A stretch of 49,309 bases of DNA from Daldinia sp. FL1419 (taxonomy: Eukaryota > Ascomycota > Sordariomycetes > Xylariales > Hypoxylaceae). How positions within the stretch are numbered: position 1 is the stretch's first letter; each line of letters begins with the position of its first letter. The stretch is taken from the NCBI GenBank assembly GCA_025201765.1, contig MU623536.1, forward strand, positions 1-49,309. Reading direction: 5' to 3'. A model generated the notes under the pieces. That model worked only from the letters and a program-made list of their open reading frames with translations, was not told where the DNA came from and ran no database searches. Below are positions 37,105 to 48,037 of the stretch, piece by piece. The position numbers were made by a program, and so were the translations under genes.

Positions 37105-38566
37105 AGGGGGATGGCTATATTAAGGGCCTGATATAAACATGAACTATTCAGCTGTATAGACATCTGGGTAGTCACCATTTAGTTGCTTTTGCTACGAGAG
37201 GATTCATTGCTACCGGCGAGGTAATCAAATGAGCCTCTGTTGGTTCCGTGAAAGACTATTTGCTTCATTTACAGTCTTCTCGAGAACGTCCATGCTAGCC
37301 CGTGAGCGCAGAGAGCAGTAACGCCTGAAGGAATCTCTTGCTCGAACAGCTGCGGAAGTTCTTTGAGGCTGCGCCAGCCCGCGCCACGATGGAAGGTATT
37401 ACTCTTTCTGATGGCAATTCCTAAGAGGAAGGATTCTGATCAGACCTCGCGCGCTGTAAGCTCTGGGCTGAGAGCAGGAGATAGTTTTGGCGCATCTATT
37501 CACGGCACCTACGGGATTAGAAAGACGCAAAATAAGACAGAAGTCTTAAGCCACTATGTACAAGGGTTAGATGGTCAGATATTATACTGATCAGAGTTTT
37601 AGCTTTGCTACTTGCTAGGGAGTTATGATTGATTTGATTTGAGGCTTCTTCGTGGATAGCCTTAATAACTTATCTCGTTGGTCTTCGTATCGTTAAAATA
37701 TCTTTGACTTTTTAGTTTGTGAATGATTATTACGTTCTAATACCAAGCGGCATTGCGTAAAAGCGTGAAAGACGTAGTCTGAAGTTAGGATAGGTAGGTA
37801 TCTAAGGTAGGTAGGTATATATAATGATGAGTAGGTATAAGCGCGGTATAAGTTTGCGCGGTTGGATGAGATGAAGTCGAGAATATTACTAATCCATTCC
37901 TGTAGCGCCGAATATTGGTTTGAGCCAGTTGGGGTCTTACACTAGAGAATTTCCCCGCATAAGCTTTCAGTACGTACTTATACATTCGTAAGGTATTTTA
38001 CAACCAAACCATAACGCATAAAATACTTCCACTGAGTTACGAGTACTGTATCTTGGGGGAGGAAGTCATACCTATATCACCACTTTTTGGAAACAGCATT
38101 CTTGGCAACCCAGGCCAAGCAAACCAACTCCACTAAATTCGACCCGCCAGTTTCCCGCCTACCAAAGCCTCATCCCACTTCACTTCCTGGAACTTTCCAC
38201 CGTCGAGACAACCACCCCCCAAAAAAACATTAAACCTTACGACATTTTCCCCGTCTTTTTCCTCCCCCTCCAATCAAACCTAGATCTTCACATAACTCTT
38301 AATCCGAAACCTATTATCAAAGTGTCCGAACTTCACCTCCTGCTAGGGATCTTCCGACCAAATCCACCGCTTGGTCACCTAAGTCAACGAGGCGCAAGCC
38401 TCTGACGCAAAGCTTGGAGCGAAAAAGATATCATAAACAAATTACGAACCAAACCGCCAAAACGGCGTCCAGCGACCAGCAACAGGTCCCCGCGACAGGC
38501 GGGGGCACAGTTCCCACTTCGCCGAATCAGACTTCGACTTCTCCGACGACGACCTCCCCGCGCGGA
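37105..38566. other. intergenic region and ATG-free leader of SNX3
   Basis: Holds the 3' end of the RRM gene and the SNX3 promoter. From about 37,874 to 38,566 there is no plus-strand ATG in any frame, as expected of a long clean 5' UTR. TAGGTAGGTA words cluster at 37,790-37,840. Confidence 0.6.
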
Positions 38567-39332
38567 ATGGCTGGCTTAACCCGACCCATCTTGCAGTCCA
38601 TGCCGGACACGCGTCAGCAATCGTTCGAAGAGATCTACGGCCCTCCGGAGAACTTTCTCGAGATAGAGGTAGGTTCCTTTTCTAGATATGCTATTATTCA
38701 TATAGCTTAGTGAATAGCGCATAGCTTTGCTTAGCAAGACATGAGAGCGGAGCTTATAACTCCCCCTTTCCTACTCGTAGCTGTCCATCTCCCAGGCGCC
38801 ACGCGACACAATTGAATCATCTGTGCAACCAACCCATAGTATCCCATGTGACAGTTAGACTAATCAACGGGACGCCCCCATCTGAAACAGGTCCGCAACC
38901 CGCGCACGCACGGCACGTCGCGCAACATGTACACGGACTACGAGATCGTGTGCCGGACCAACATTCCGGCTTTTAAGCTACGACACTCGTCCGTGCGCCG
39001 ACGCTACAGCGACTTCGAGTACTTCCGCGATATCCTCGAGCGCGAAAGCGCACGCGTCACGATCCCCCCGCTACCCGGAAAGGTCTTCACTAACCGCTTC
39101 TCCGACGATGTCATTGAGGGCCGTCGTGCGGGGCTCGAGAAGTTCTTGAAGATTGTTGTTGGTCACCCGCTACTTCAAACCGGTAGCAAGGTCTTGGCTG
39201 CGTTCGTTCAGGGTGAGTTTGCCTTTTCCCTTTCGTCGTATTAAGAATGCGACGATCTCGTCTTAGTTAGGACGGAATAGCTGACCTAAGTTCTGTGTCT
39301 AAGACCCTAACTGGGACCGCAACGCCTGGTGA
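38567..39332 (+). CDS. SNX3: sorting nexin-3 (SNX3/Grd19), PX-domain protein
   Basis: Endosomal PtdIns3P-binding protein that sorts retromer cargo back to the Golgi. Exons are 38,567-38,668, 38,891-39,212 and 39,304-39,332, giving 150 aa. The last exon supplies DPNWDRNAW after AAFVQ, which closes the family's C-terminus exactly. The PX domain fills residues 32-145. Visible lipid-pocket residues include RRRYSDFEYF (Arg71/Arg72, Tyr73), PPLPGK (Lys98) and EGRRAGLEKFL (Arg113). The reading frame stays open upstream from 38,303 without any ATG and encodes Gln/Ser/Thr/Pro-rich sequence similar in character to N-terminal tails of fungal SNX3, so translation from a non-AUG codon cannot be excluded. 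ATG 38,567 is the only in-frame AUG start. Confidence 0.95.
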
Positions 39333-39873
39333 CTGCGGCTCTTCGACTCGTGGGCCGCCAGCAACGGACCGCAAAGTCCCGGCGGCCGTCGCATACCCCG
39401 AAAACTGCGGAAGAAGCCGCCTAAACAGCTCATTGAGACTCATTTGCAGGGAGTATTATCAAAACGTAGTAGCTGGGAGACCGAGACGACATTACGATGA
39501 GAAACGAAGGAGTTATATCTGTGGAACCGCTTATATCGCTGCGCTGGCTTTACGAGGACAGACAGATTACCTAATAATCGTGCATTACTTATATTTTAAT
39601 ACGAACGTATTACACATTTAGGAGAGTAAGGTTAACTTTTAAGTGTTGCTCGATTCGTTAATGCAATGTTAGATTCGACGGCTCTGGTGAGACATTCGAA
39701 TTCGCCAACGCGCTCATGCTTTATGAGATAATTTACTATATAGATTAGTGATTACATACGCTGAGTTTTTGATACTACTTATTTTCATGAAATAAGATGA
39801 ACGGGGTTGAATCCTATACACAAAATAATAGGGGTATATTCCCAATCCAGGTATCTGTCAATTTATTTGAAAA
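39333..39873. other. short intergenic stretch between SNX3 and the protease relic
   Basis: Contains the SNX3 3' UTR. I looked on the minus strand for the missing Ser block of the neighbouring protease relic and did not see it. Confidence 0.5.
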
Positions 39874-41391
39874 TTAACGACCCAACTTTGCGGAGATGGC
39901 GCTCTCTAGTCGGCTGTTTGTGTCTAAAATAGCGACGCTCGTGGGAAGTATATCTACATTTTTACTAATGGCCCATTCGATTGCCTTGAGAAGGTGAGAC
40001 GAGGTGTTAGTCCAATACGGCAATAGTCTTTCTTTCTTTTTTTGTGATTCTGCGTACCTTCGCGACTCTTATAGGCGTAATCCCGAACTCGTCGTCCGTG
40101 GCCTTGGCTACATAGAGATCGCAGCGCGGATCAGATTCGCCATCCGGGTTCCGTGGGGATCCGACGCGGAGAACCATGGGCTACCTCGGAAATCGTCATC
40201 TATAAAAGATTATGCCTTCTTTAATGTGAGACTACGGAGTTTTATGCTTATGAGTTTCTAAGTTTGCCGATTCCCCGCTGCTGTCAGGTTCGTCTGGATC
40301 GTTCACCCTGGAGGGGATGGTTCCCTCTAATCCGTCTAGCTGATGGCGGGGACTTGGAATACCCTTGTATATTCTAGTATTTGGTGAAATACTGAGAATG
40401 CCGTTATCGATGATGGCTACTTTGGTTGATTTCTTCTGATCCCGTTGGCATGCGTAGGAATGATAGCTTCCAATAAATCGTAATATATTGGGAACCGCTC
40501 TTTCGGCACTGATAGAGGAGTTATCAGCATTTCATCTATCTCACGGTGTTTCTATAGGGGTCAAGTGCATTTCCTTCAAGCCCACCAATCCCTCCTCAGT
40601 CGGATTCCACAGACGACGGATCACCTTGACTGCTTTCTTGGTTTTCGAACATCAAAACGTACACGTCTAAGAAGTTTCCAATCGATAACTTCGACCTTGA
40701 AATTCTTAACGTATTTGGCTATCCTAGTTTCGTTATGTGGATTTACGAGCCTATCCGGAACTATTAGCTCGATTATCTCGTCGACTCTTTTCCGCCTCAG
40801 CCAATCTAAGATGTCGAAAGTCTCAGTATGTCCAGCATCAATACTATTGCCTAACGTTTCTCTGTCGTCTGTTTTCAAGTCCAAGACGGAGAGCTTGGCG
40901 TATTTTATAGTGCTCTCGAATGAGAGAAGATGTGCATTTTCTCCGCTGTTAACGAGAGAGTGGACAAAATCGGAAACCCGAAAATCCTTCGAGTGGAATC
41001 GCGATAGGTCAAAACATAGTTCTTCCACTTAAACGGACAACAAGAGTCTGAAATTGGTCACTAGTTTGTTCTGAGGTGCGTGTAAACCACTCACGGGCTT
41101 CTATAGAAACTGTTAGCCACAGCATATCCACAGAGTCGATTATAACCACCAGATATATTTACCTCCGGAATCCTGAAATATATCCGTCAATATTCGCATC
41201 TTATCGACTCCTTTAATCGTCGCAGTCTCAAGGTGTCTAATTGGATGTCCGAAGGTAATTTTTTCCAAGTGTTGATTTAATCAAGTTGGATTATCCTCTC
41301 GATAATCTCCTGGTCAAATATGTTGGCCTTCGCATGCCGAATCAAGCAGTCCACAATCTTCATTCGGTTGACCCGAGTCGTCTCGTCGGTT
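39874..41391 (-). pseudogene. subtilisin-like (S8) serine protease relic
   Basis: Fragments in several frames form one degraded fungal intracellular subtilisin-type protein, N to C from right to left. Order: MKIVDCLIRHAKANIF (near 41,340), PIRHLETATIKGVDKMRI (near 41,210), the long intact stretch ending at 40,621 (CFDLSRFHSKDF, DILDWLRRKRVDEIIELIV), VIRRLWNPTEEGLVGLKEM (near 40,590), catalytic Asp block KVAIIDNGIL (Asp codon 40,406-40,408), catalytic His block SDPHGTRMANLI (His codon 40,153-40,155), DPRCDLYVAKATDDEFGI in another frame, then LKAIEWAISKNVDIL and a stop at 39,874. At least three frame changes and several stops break it, one immediately after the His block. The Ser block is absent. 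Such proteases occur alone or as effector domains of fungal NLR-like proteins. Confidence 0.82.
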
Positions 41392-41713
41392 TACTAGCTC
41401 AACTTTGTCATTGCCGTAATGGTATTGTTTGTCAAGGAATAGGTGGGTATAGAGATAGAGGAGATATAGGGGTCTATTGAGTATATACCTAAGAGGCGCT
41501 CTGCGTCCTCGCTGCTTGAAAGAGGTTAGGTATTATTAGTCAATTACATCTGCCGCCTGGGGGTCACTCCTTACCAGGGTACAAGCCACGGGTCTCCTAA
41601 ATATCTTACACATACTTACGAACATAATACTAACACTGCCTTATAGAGTTTTCTGGACTCTATCACCGATATGAGATACTGTTATGTCAGGCACCATTCA
41701 TGTTTACTAGAAG

Positions 41714-42785
41714 ATGAAAGCGAAGAAGTTACTGGGAGAGGCTACCCTCTTCAAAGACTCTAAGGTAATATCATTAGGTATTAACTAGTCTGGGTGCCAT
41801 TGATCCTCGACTCTTCGTCCGCAATATAGAAGACGAAAAGAAGAGGATCCTAAAGCCGCTCTACGACTGGTTTAGTTTACTACAGGAATACAGGAATTCC
41901 TTAACAGGCGAGCGGAGTACACGCATACTCTGCATCAGCGGAAGTCCAGGGACGGGCAAGACGCTGCTCATTCTCGCGATTATCCAGGAACTTTATAAAC
42001 AGCCGAACAGAAATTCTCACCTGTAAACCATATTATATTCATTATGCAATAGTGGCGAGCACAGGCTGGAGGATCTTACTTCGGTTACAAAGAGTCTTAT
42101 TACTCTACTAGTGGAGAGCCAGCCCTGGCTGGGGAATTATCTAACCAAGAAACACGAGTCAACAGGAAGGAAACCTTTCTCTAACGTAACTGGCCTATGC
42201 GCCCTTTCCCTGGTTCTTTACGGCCTACCGTATTCACATATGTCCGTCGAAATAGAAAACTTAAACCCAAGAGACCAGGGTTTCTACCACCGCAGATAGG
42301 CCCCTCCACGTCCCAGAACTCAAGATGATAAGAGACTTGCCTCCAGAGGTGGATCTCAAGATGTTAATTCGGAAGAGATGTTACGCGCTCCTTGAATCGC
42401 ATGGCGATATGGCTTATTTAATACTCGGCACCTGTGTGATGCAGGAAATATTAAGCAGGTAATAGTTCAGAGTATCGAATTCCTTACAAACCACTTGTTA
42501 AAATGGCTAGACCTTGGTGTACAAGTCCTGCGGGGACACTCCGACTATGTCCGGTGCTGTGCATACTCCCACGATAACAGATTATCGGCTTCGGCATCTG
42601 ATGATATGACTGTCCACATTTGTGATATAGCCACCGGATCGGTCCAGCACACGTTCAGTGGCTCTTCGAAGAGCCTTCTAATGGCTTCAGATGGGAGGAC
42701 GATCGAGATTTGGGATGCCGCCACAGGTATAGAGAAAATCCTCCCGGATGGAATGGTGGTTTTGAATCTACTTAAACAAAGGTAA
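41714..42785 (+). pseudogene. NACHT-WD40 (STAND/NLR-like) gene relic
   Basis: Head-to-head with the protease relic. A frame from 41,790 reads GAIDPRLFVRNIEDEKKRI, then the Walker A P-loop ILCISGSPGTGKTLL (GSPGTGKT at 41,940-41,963). It meets an in-frame TAA at 42,024 and continues in the same frame as EHRLEDLTSVTKSLITLLV up to a stop at 42,297. A different frame (42,301-42,462) and then a third (42,495-42,785) carry WD40 sequence: VLRGHSDYVRCCAYSHDN, SASDDMTVHICDIATGS, IEIWDAATG. Only about two WD repeats remain, against the many usual in HET-E/NWD-type proteins. The full NACHT is shortened, with no clear Walker B. It is a nonsense- and frameshift-broken, truncated copy. Confidence 0.82.
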
Positions 42786-42909
42786 CCAAATGCATCCAGT
42801 CAGCCCAAAAATGTACATGAGAGATCCCACACGTATAGATACCCAAAATCGAAAAAAGACCCCCCAAAAAATATGTTTCCTCTTGACCTAACAAAAAAGG
42901 CCAAAATCG

Positions 42910-42926
42910 AAAAAAAGCCAAAAAAA
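42910..42926 (-). terminator. Pol III terminator T-runs after tRNA-Ser
   Basis: Read on the minus strand, two runs of seven T (42,926-42,920 and 42,916-42,910) follow the tRNA 3' end within 15-31 nt. This is the usual RNA polymerase III stop. Confidence 0.8.
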
Positions 42927-42940
42927 GAAATGGAAAGTCG

Positions 42941-43021
42941 CGACAACGACAGGATTCGAACCTGTGCGACCGAAGTCATTAGATTTCGAGTCTAACCCAT
43001 TAACCACTCTGGCACGTTGCC
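42941..43021 (-). tRNA. tRNA-Ser (anticodon CGA)
   Basis: An 81-nt type II tRNA. The acceptor stem GGCAACG pairs with CGTTGTC (one G-U), followed by discriminator G at 42,941. The anticodon stem TTAGA/TCTAA encloses the loop CTCGAAA, with anticodon CGA at 42,988-42,986 reading UCG. A long variable arm (ACTTCGGTC region) and the T loop TTCGAAT are present. No intron. It lies just downstream of the NLR relic. Confidence 0.95.
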
Positions 43022-43953
43022 TTGGATGACTGATGGACTTTTATTACGCAATATATATCCTTGCCACGTGTAAACTTCGGCAAAAGGTTTTAGCTGTGGG
43101 GCATATGGTACCTAAAGGTACCTACCACTTATGTACTAGGTTACAGACTAGGTTAGGAGAGCGAGAGAAGAAGAAGAGGGTCTTCTAACGCACACTACTA
43201 CAACAATTGCTACCGCCACCATCATTCGGTAGTCCGGCCGTGATTCTTGAATTTGACATCTATCCAAAGTTTATAAATCCAATTTCATTAGAAGCAAGGT
43301 TACATGATAATTATGTATATGTAAAGGCTAATTTGAAATATAGCTTCTCCTGCCTTACGCTTAATATGGCATATATCTAGAACATGAGTGTAACACATAC
43401 ATACGACACATAATATTGGAGTGGATCGCTATTCATTTTATCCTGTTCTTCTCTGGCTTTATTTAACATAATTCATCCGCCTCCTAAACGCCAATCATGC
43501 TATATACCACTTCTTCGTTGCACGTATAGATCGTAGCCACCCACTGGTCTAGCTTGCTTGAACATAGCAGACCGGTGAAAATCTTACCATGCCTACGCCG
43601 TCGTAATTCTATCGTGACCCAGCCTCTTTTTTTTTCTATAACAGGTTTCCATTTGATATACAATAGTGGTGATATGGCGTTCGCACTATGTCCGTGCATG
43701 TGCGCGAGTGGAGATACGGGCGAGATGGTTACTCAGAACCGTTTCATCCGATGCCTGCGTTTCCTTGGGGACCCGGTCCAGGCCGGAAAGGTGTCGTCAG
43801 TCATCTAGCATTACCTTTCCTTGCCCCATAACCCAAGTGAATGGTATTACAAGGTCATCGCGGGGGTATACCATTATATTTGTTGATGCAGGCAAGATGA
43901 GGGTGACCTAAGCGAGAACGTCGATACGCGGCTAGTGCTAGAAATATTCTTGT
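43022..43953. other. intergenic DNA between the tRNA and the carrier gene
   Basis: No gene seen. The part next to 43,953 is the likely 3' UTR of the minus-strand carrier gene. Confidence 0.5.
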
Positions 43954-45295
43954 CTAGCTCTTCGCGCCGAGGAACTTGATGATAACCTCGTACATGCCAA
44001 ACATGATCGCGGCAGATGGGATCGTTCGCATTAGATGAGGCGTTAGACCACCATATAGTCCAATGGCGCCCTCCTCTTTCCAGACAAGTTTGAAGCACTG
44101 AACGAGCCCCGTGTACTTGGGCCTACCATCTGCCATCGGCGCTTGTCTGAGCCGAGTCCGCGCAACCTAGTTATTACGTTAGTTGCCTCTCCTTGTAGAT
44201 AAAATATATAACTCTCGGGCGGCGTCGCATGATCGCTGTGAATACTTACCTCGTGTGGGTACGTGAGTACGGACGCTATACCCTTGGCCGCACCGGCACC
44301 CATGAAATTTCCTGTCCAGTCGACCGTACGGTCCCACCAGGTCTTCTCCTTACCACTTTGCGCGATCCGTTTTTCCCGTAATCTTAATTTACGTTTTATT
44401 TCCTCGTACATCATCCACTGCAATGTGCTCTCGGTAATGCCAAGATAACTTGCGCTCAGACCTTTGAAGAAGCCCCGCGGTCCCTCGTCCCGCACCACCT
44501 GCCGGATGCAGTCCCAGCTATTGCGGTACCGGCGCGCACCCACGTCGCCTTTGCGCTCAGCGTTATTCTTGTCGAGCTGCAGTCGTGTCTTTATTAGCCA
44601 TATGGGGTTCGTCGCGGTTCCCGTTGCGATCCCCGCTGTCACTGCACTGGCTAGATGCACAACCGGATTCTCCGGGGATGCGCCTAGCCACTGCGAGTAA
44701 GCCCTCTTGCTCGTGGGGTACACATAAAAGTTGATACTCCGCGCCGGCACGACTCCGACCAAGTTAGGTCCCAGGCCCTTGAACAGTGCACGCGAACCTT
44801 CTAGTCTGTGCACATCGCGCAGTATCTGGAACGTTTCTTGTAAGTGATATGTGGCCGACTGCCATGGGCCAAGACGCGCCTGACCTGTCGCCTCCCGCGC
44901 AGCTCGTAATTGGGCTTGGTAGAAGTCGGACTGGAGTCGAGTCTTAAGAACGTCGAGAGGTGCCGTGAGCACAGCCGCTGTCATTCCTCCGATACTGCGA
45001 GAATAGAGAGCCTTAGCGAAAGCCTTGTATGCGTTTCTTCTCGAGGGCTTTTTCCAACTTGAAGGAGCTCTATAAACGAGGAACGAGGAAGAGGAATCAT
45101 GACATACCCTCCGGCGACCAAATGTGGCCAAGATCTGGAGAAAGGCGACGATGTTGTCGCTGTGACTTCGGGAGTTGCGAGACCGAGCTCTCGAGACTGT
45201 GGTAACGGCGATTGCTGTGGTATCGGGAATGCACCATCGCGGCGCTTTGCGGTATCGTTCATTGTGTAAATCGCACGGGGTGGCGATTGAGCCAT
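43954..45295 (-). CDS. RIM2: mitochondrial carrier, Rim2/SLC25A33-36 type
   Basis: Inner-membrane carrier; yeast Rim2 exchanges pyrimidine nucleotides across the mitochondrial inner membrane. Exons are 45,295-45,108, 44,994-44,250 and 44,166-43,954, giving 381 aa (yeast Rim2 has 377). Splicing joins HLVAG to GIGGMTAAVLTAPLD and YPHE to VARTRLRQ, restoring all three carrier signatures: PLDVLKTRLQ (Pro75-Asp77-Lys80), NPIWLIKTRLQ (Pro193) and YPHEVARTRLR (Pro309-Glu311-Arg314). The neutral Trp in the second signature and the long loop after the first repeat are typical of this subfamily. Introns are 113 and 83 nt. The ATG is the first in frame. A Ser/Pro-rich N-terminal extension of about 55 aa precedes the first helix. 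Confidence 0.94.
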
Positions 45296-46079
45296 GGCCC
45301 GTTACGGAAATGACGGCTATAAGTCAGTTCTAAGGTGAATGCGTGTAGATGCAATGAAAAATCGCTATGGATATTTTACTATTAGCACTCCATGTAAGGG
45401 TCTAAAATTATGGATCTCTTAAAAAAGTAGTGAATTTTATAAAGTGAAAAACGTTTCGTTTAAGTCGGCGACAAGTGAGTGGATATATGTTTGAATTTGG
45501 AAAAATTCGAAATTTGAAGTTCACTACCGACGACGTCAAAGAATTGTATTAGATTTGACTTTTTTTTTTAATGGGTACCGGCGCCACATTTGCCTTATCC
45601 CGTCGCGTCTAATAAGAGGCAGCCCTAACTAGCGCGCTTCATTACTTTTAATTAAGTGGGGCTTCGCCGACTGTGCCTCAAACACCCGCGAGCCTGGTTT
45701 TCGGAAAGTTGGGGGACGCAAGCTAGGTCACCCCGAAGGAGGCCGGGGGGGTCAGATGTACATATTATAAGACAACCTTAACCGAGCCTCGTCGAGCCTC
45801 GATGTCTTACACCAGGTATCGGGTTGTCTAGCACAATTATAACCCCATACTATTATATTAGGTTAGAATCCAAGGGAACAGCTCACTTATTCAATTTCTT
45901 GTGTGTATGAAATAAATGGTAAAACAGCTGAGCGTATATGAAAATTATAATGCTCGCCTTCTCCCCCGTATGCTGCCAGGGTATATACAGGATTCCAAAT
46001 CCTAAACAAAATCTGCATATACGGATTTACCCACCTATATATGTACAGCTAAGTGATTGTTGCCTTATTCTTATGCCGA
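45296..46079. other. promoter of the carrier gene and 3' region of the next gene
   Basis: The two minus-strand genes are in tandem. No further coding or RNA gene is seen here. Confidence 0.5.
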
Positions 46080-48037
46080 TCATTCTGAATGTTGATGACT
46101 CCCGCGAGAAATCGCTGCTGCATCCGCCGCTGCTGAGGCCGCAGAAGCCATGTGGCTAAGCATTGATTTCTGCTCCTGAAATATCCCGCTGGCTATTTCT
46201 TTCCTTGCGTATTCTTGTCCCTGACGCACATCTCTTACGTCCACTTCCATGGTTTCGTGCCGACTGATTGGTGTCTCTGGTCCCTTTCTCCAGACATCGT
46301 CAGCGGGTCTACCAATGGCTATTCTTGAACCGGACCTGCTTGTACTGGGTTCATCGCTGCGTTCTGATTCTCTACGGCGTTCGCCGAAATCCATATGTGA
46401 TTGAGATCCGAATACAGCTCTACTAGAATCCCTTGATTCGTCCCCATCATCATCTCCATCTCCGCCGGCCTCCCCTTTCAGCCAGGCCACTTCTTCTTCC
46501 GTTAGGCCTTTCCACACGCATCTCGCGTGCTTCTTGGTGCACCCCTGGCAGGCGGTTAAATGTTTGATGCACTGTGTCTTGAGCCTTCGACATCTGTCAC
46601 ACGGTGGATGTATGGTCTCCCCACGTCCTAACCTTTCGATTTTAGCCGTTACTAAAGCCCGATTCTCTTCTTCGACATCCCTCATAGCCGGTTCAGTGGG
46701 ATAACTAGGCGAAGGCCGATTGCTGCCTATGAGTGCTTGCTGTTGGATAGACGTTCTTGGAGTTGACGTTGCAGTTCCCATCGGATTTGGGGTTGGTGGT
46801 ATAGAACCAACGGAAGAGATTCGGTGACTGGAAGGTTGCGAGGGGGCGAGGAACTGCTGGAGTAGATCGGCGTGTAAATCATAACCGGGGTTAGCACCCG
46901 AACCTAGCGATTGGTTCACAGCTTGAAAGTTAGGACCGGAAGCTGATTGCGAAGCGCGTCGCGCGTGTATAGAGGCTTTTCGTCCGCTCAAGTGGTAGTT
47001 GAGTTGGCGGGCCTTACGCGCCACTTCATCCGCCTTCTTGATTAAAACCTGTAGGCGTTGCTCAACAATTTCGAGAGTTGCTAATTCCGCTGTCTCATCT
47101 TCTTCTAATGGCTGTGGTGGAACAAGCCTAAACCTGTCTAAGGCACCAGAGACTATTAACCTCCAGTCGTCTTCTCCAATTTCAACCTGGACACCTTTCA
47201 GAGGAAATTGGCAGCAACGTCCACCATTGGGTGTGGGTGTCAACACAAACTCCCCGGGCTTTGCCTTAGCAAACTCGACAATATCAAGCCACGTGACAGG
47301 GTCGGGACTGAATATTGTTTGTGGTGGAGTCGTCGTTATCGAACCTTCAAAAGCCCCTTCCATCGCCTTCAGCAGACGGCTACCAGTTAACTTGGCTCCT
47401 AAATTAGAGGCAAGGCTCTCATGCCTATTCAACACTCCTGAGTCATTGTGTCAGTCCTTGTATACTCAAGGAGGAGTAGTGCGAGGTAGAAACGGCTCAC
47501 CCTCATACTCGTTGACTAGGGTGAGAACATCGGAGAAGGTATCGCTGTCTCCCTGGATAAGCTTAAGTTTGACCGGGTGGGCTTTGGACAAATAGTTGAT
47601 AGGGGCTATCGTGCCTTCAATATTGATTGGTTAGCATTTTTTCTGCGAATGGATTGCATGTCTGGTCGTAACCAGGACGTTATCAATTGAATTTATTGTT
47701 TTTCTTTTTCTTGGCGAATGGGAAGTAAAATAGTTGGATATATACGATATATAGACAAGGTAAGAATATTTCATGAGCGGGACATAACTAGCGACGATAC
47801 AAAGATGGAAGCCAATGTTACGTACGAAACAAGGCGTGACGATATCATCGTGTCCCAAATGGGCGTTACCTATGGAGGTGTGGATATGTGTAAGTGTGTA
47901 TGGGTGGGTGAATGGGACTTACCTGACTGAGGTGGAGGAGGTTGTGGTATGCGATCAGCATGGGGTGCTTGACTTCCATTGTCATCAGATATATCTCTTT
48001 TTCGTTTATGCTGATCAGAATCTGGATTGTGCGCCAT
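46080..48037 (-). CDS. Zn2Cys6 protein with an internal zinc cluster, putative regulator
   Basis: Predicted nuclear protein, 528 aa. Exons are 48,037-47,923, 47,614-47,501 and 47,437-46,080 (introns 308 and 63 nt), with frames closing at each junction (PPQS-G-TIAP, NEYE-G-VLNR). A basic N-terminus DQHKRKRD could be a nuclear signal. Residues about 40-190 look globular (YLSKAHPVKLKLIQGDSD, WLDIVEFAKAKPGEFVL), and a coiled-coil-like stretch follows (EIVEQRLQVLIKKADEVARK). The binuclear cluster is internal: Cys356, 359, 366, 373, 376 and 383 (C-x2-C-x6-C-x6-C-x2-C-x6-C; CDRCRRLKTQC). An acidic/Ser-rich tail and an Ala-rich end follow. Zn2Cys6 clusters usually sit near the N-terminus, so this layout is unusual. 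I do not know a named orthologue. Confidence 0.86.

Noticed and set aside
39295..39621. 108-codon frame overlapping the SNX3 3' end
   Set aside because: Reads through the last SNX3 exon in another frame and into the 3' UTR; no domain.
46999..47595. 198-codon plus-strand frame
   Set aside because: Antisense shadow of exons 2-3 of the minus-strand Zn2Cys6 gene.
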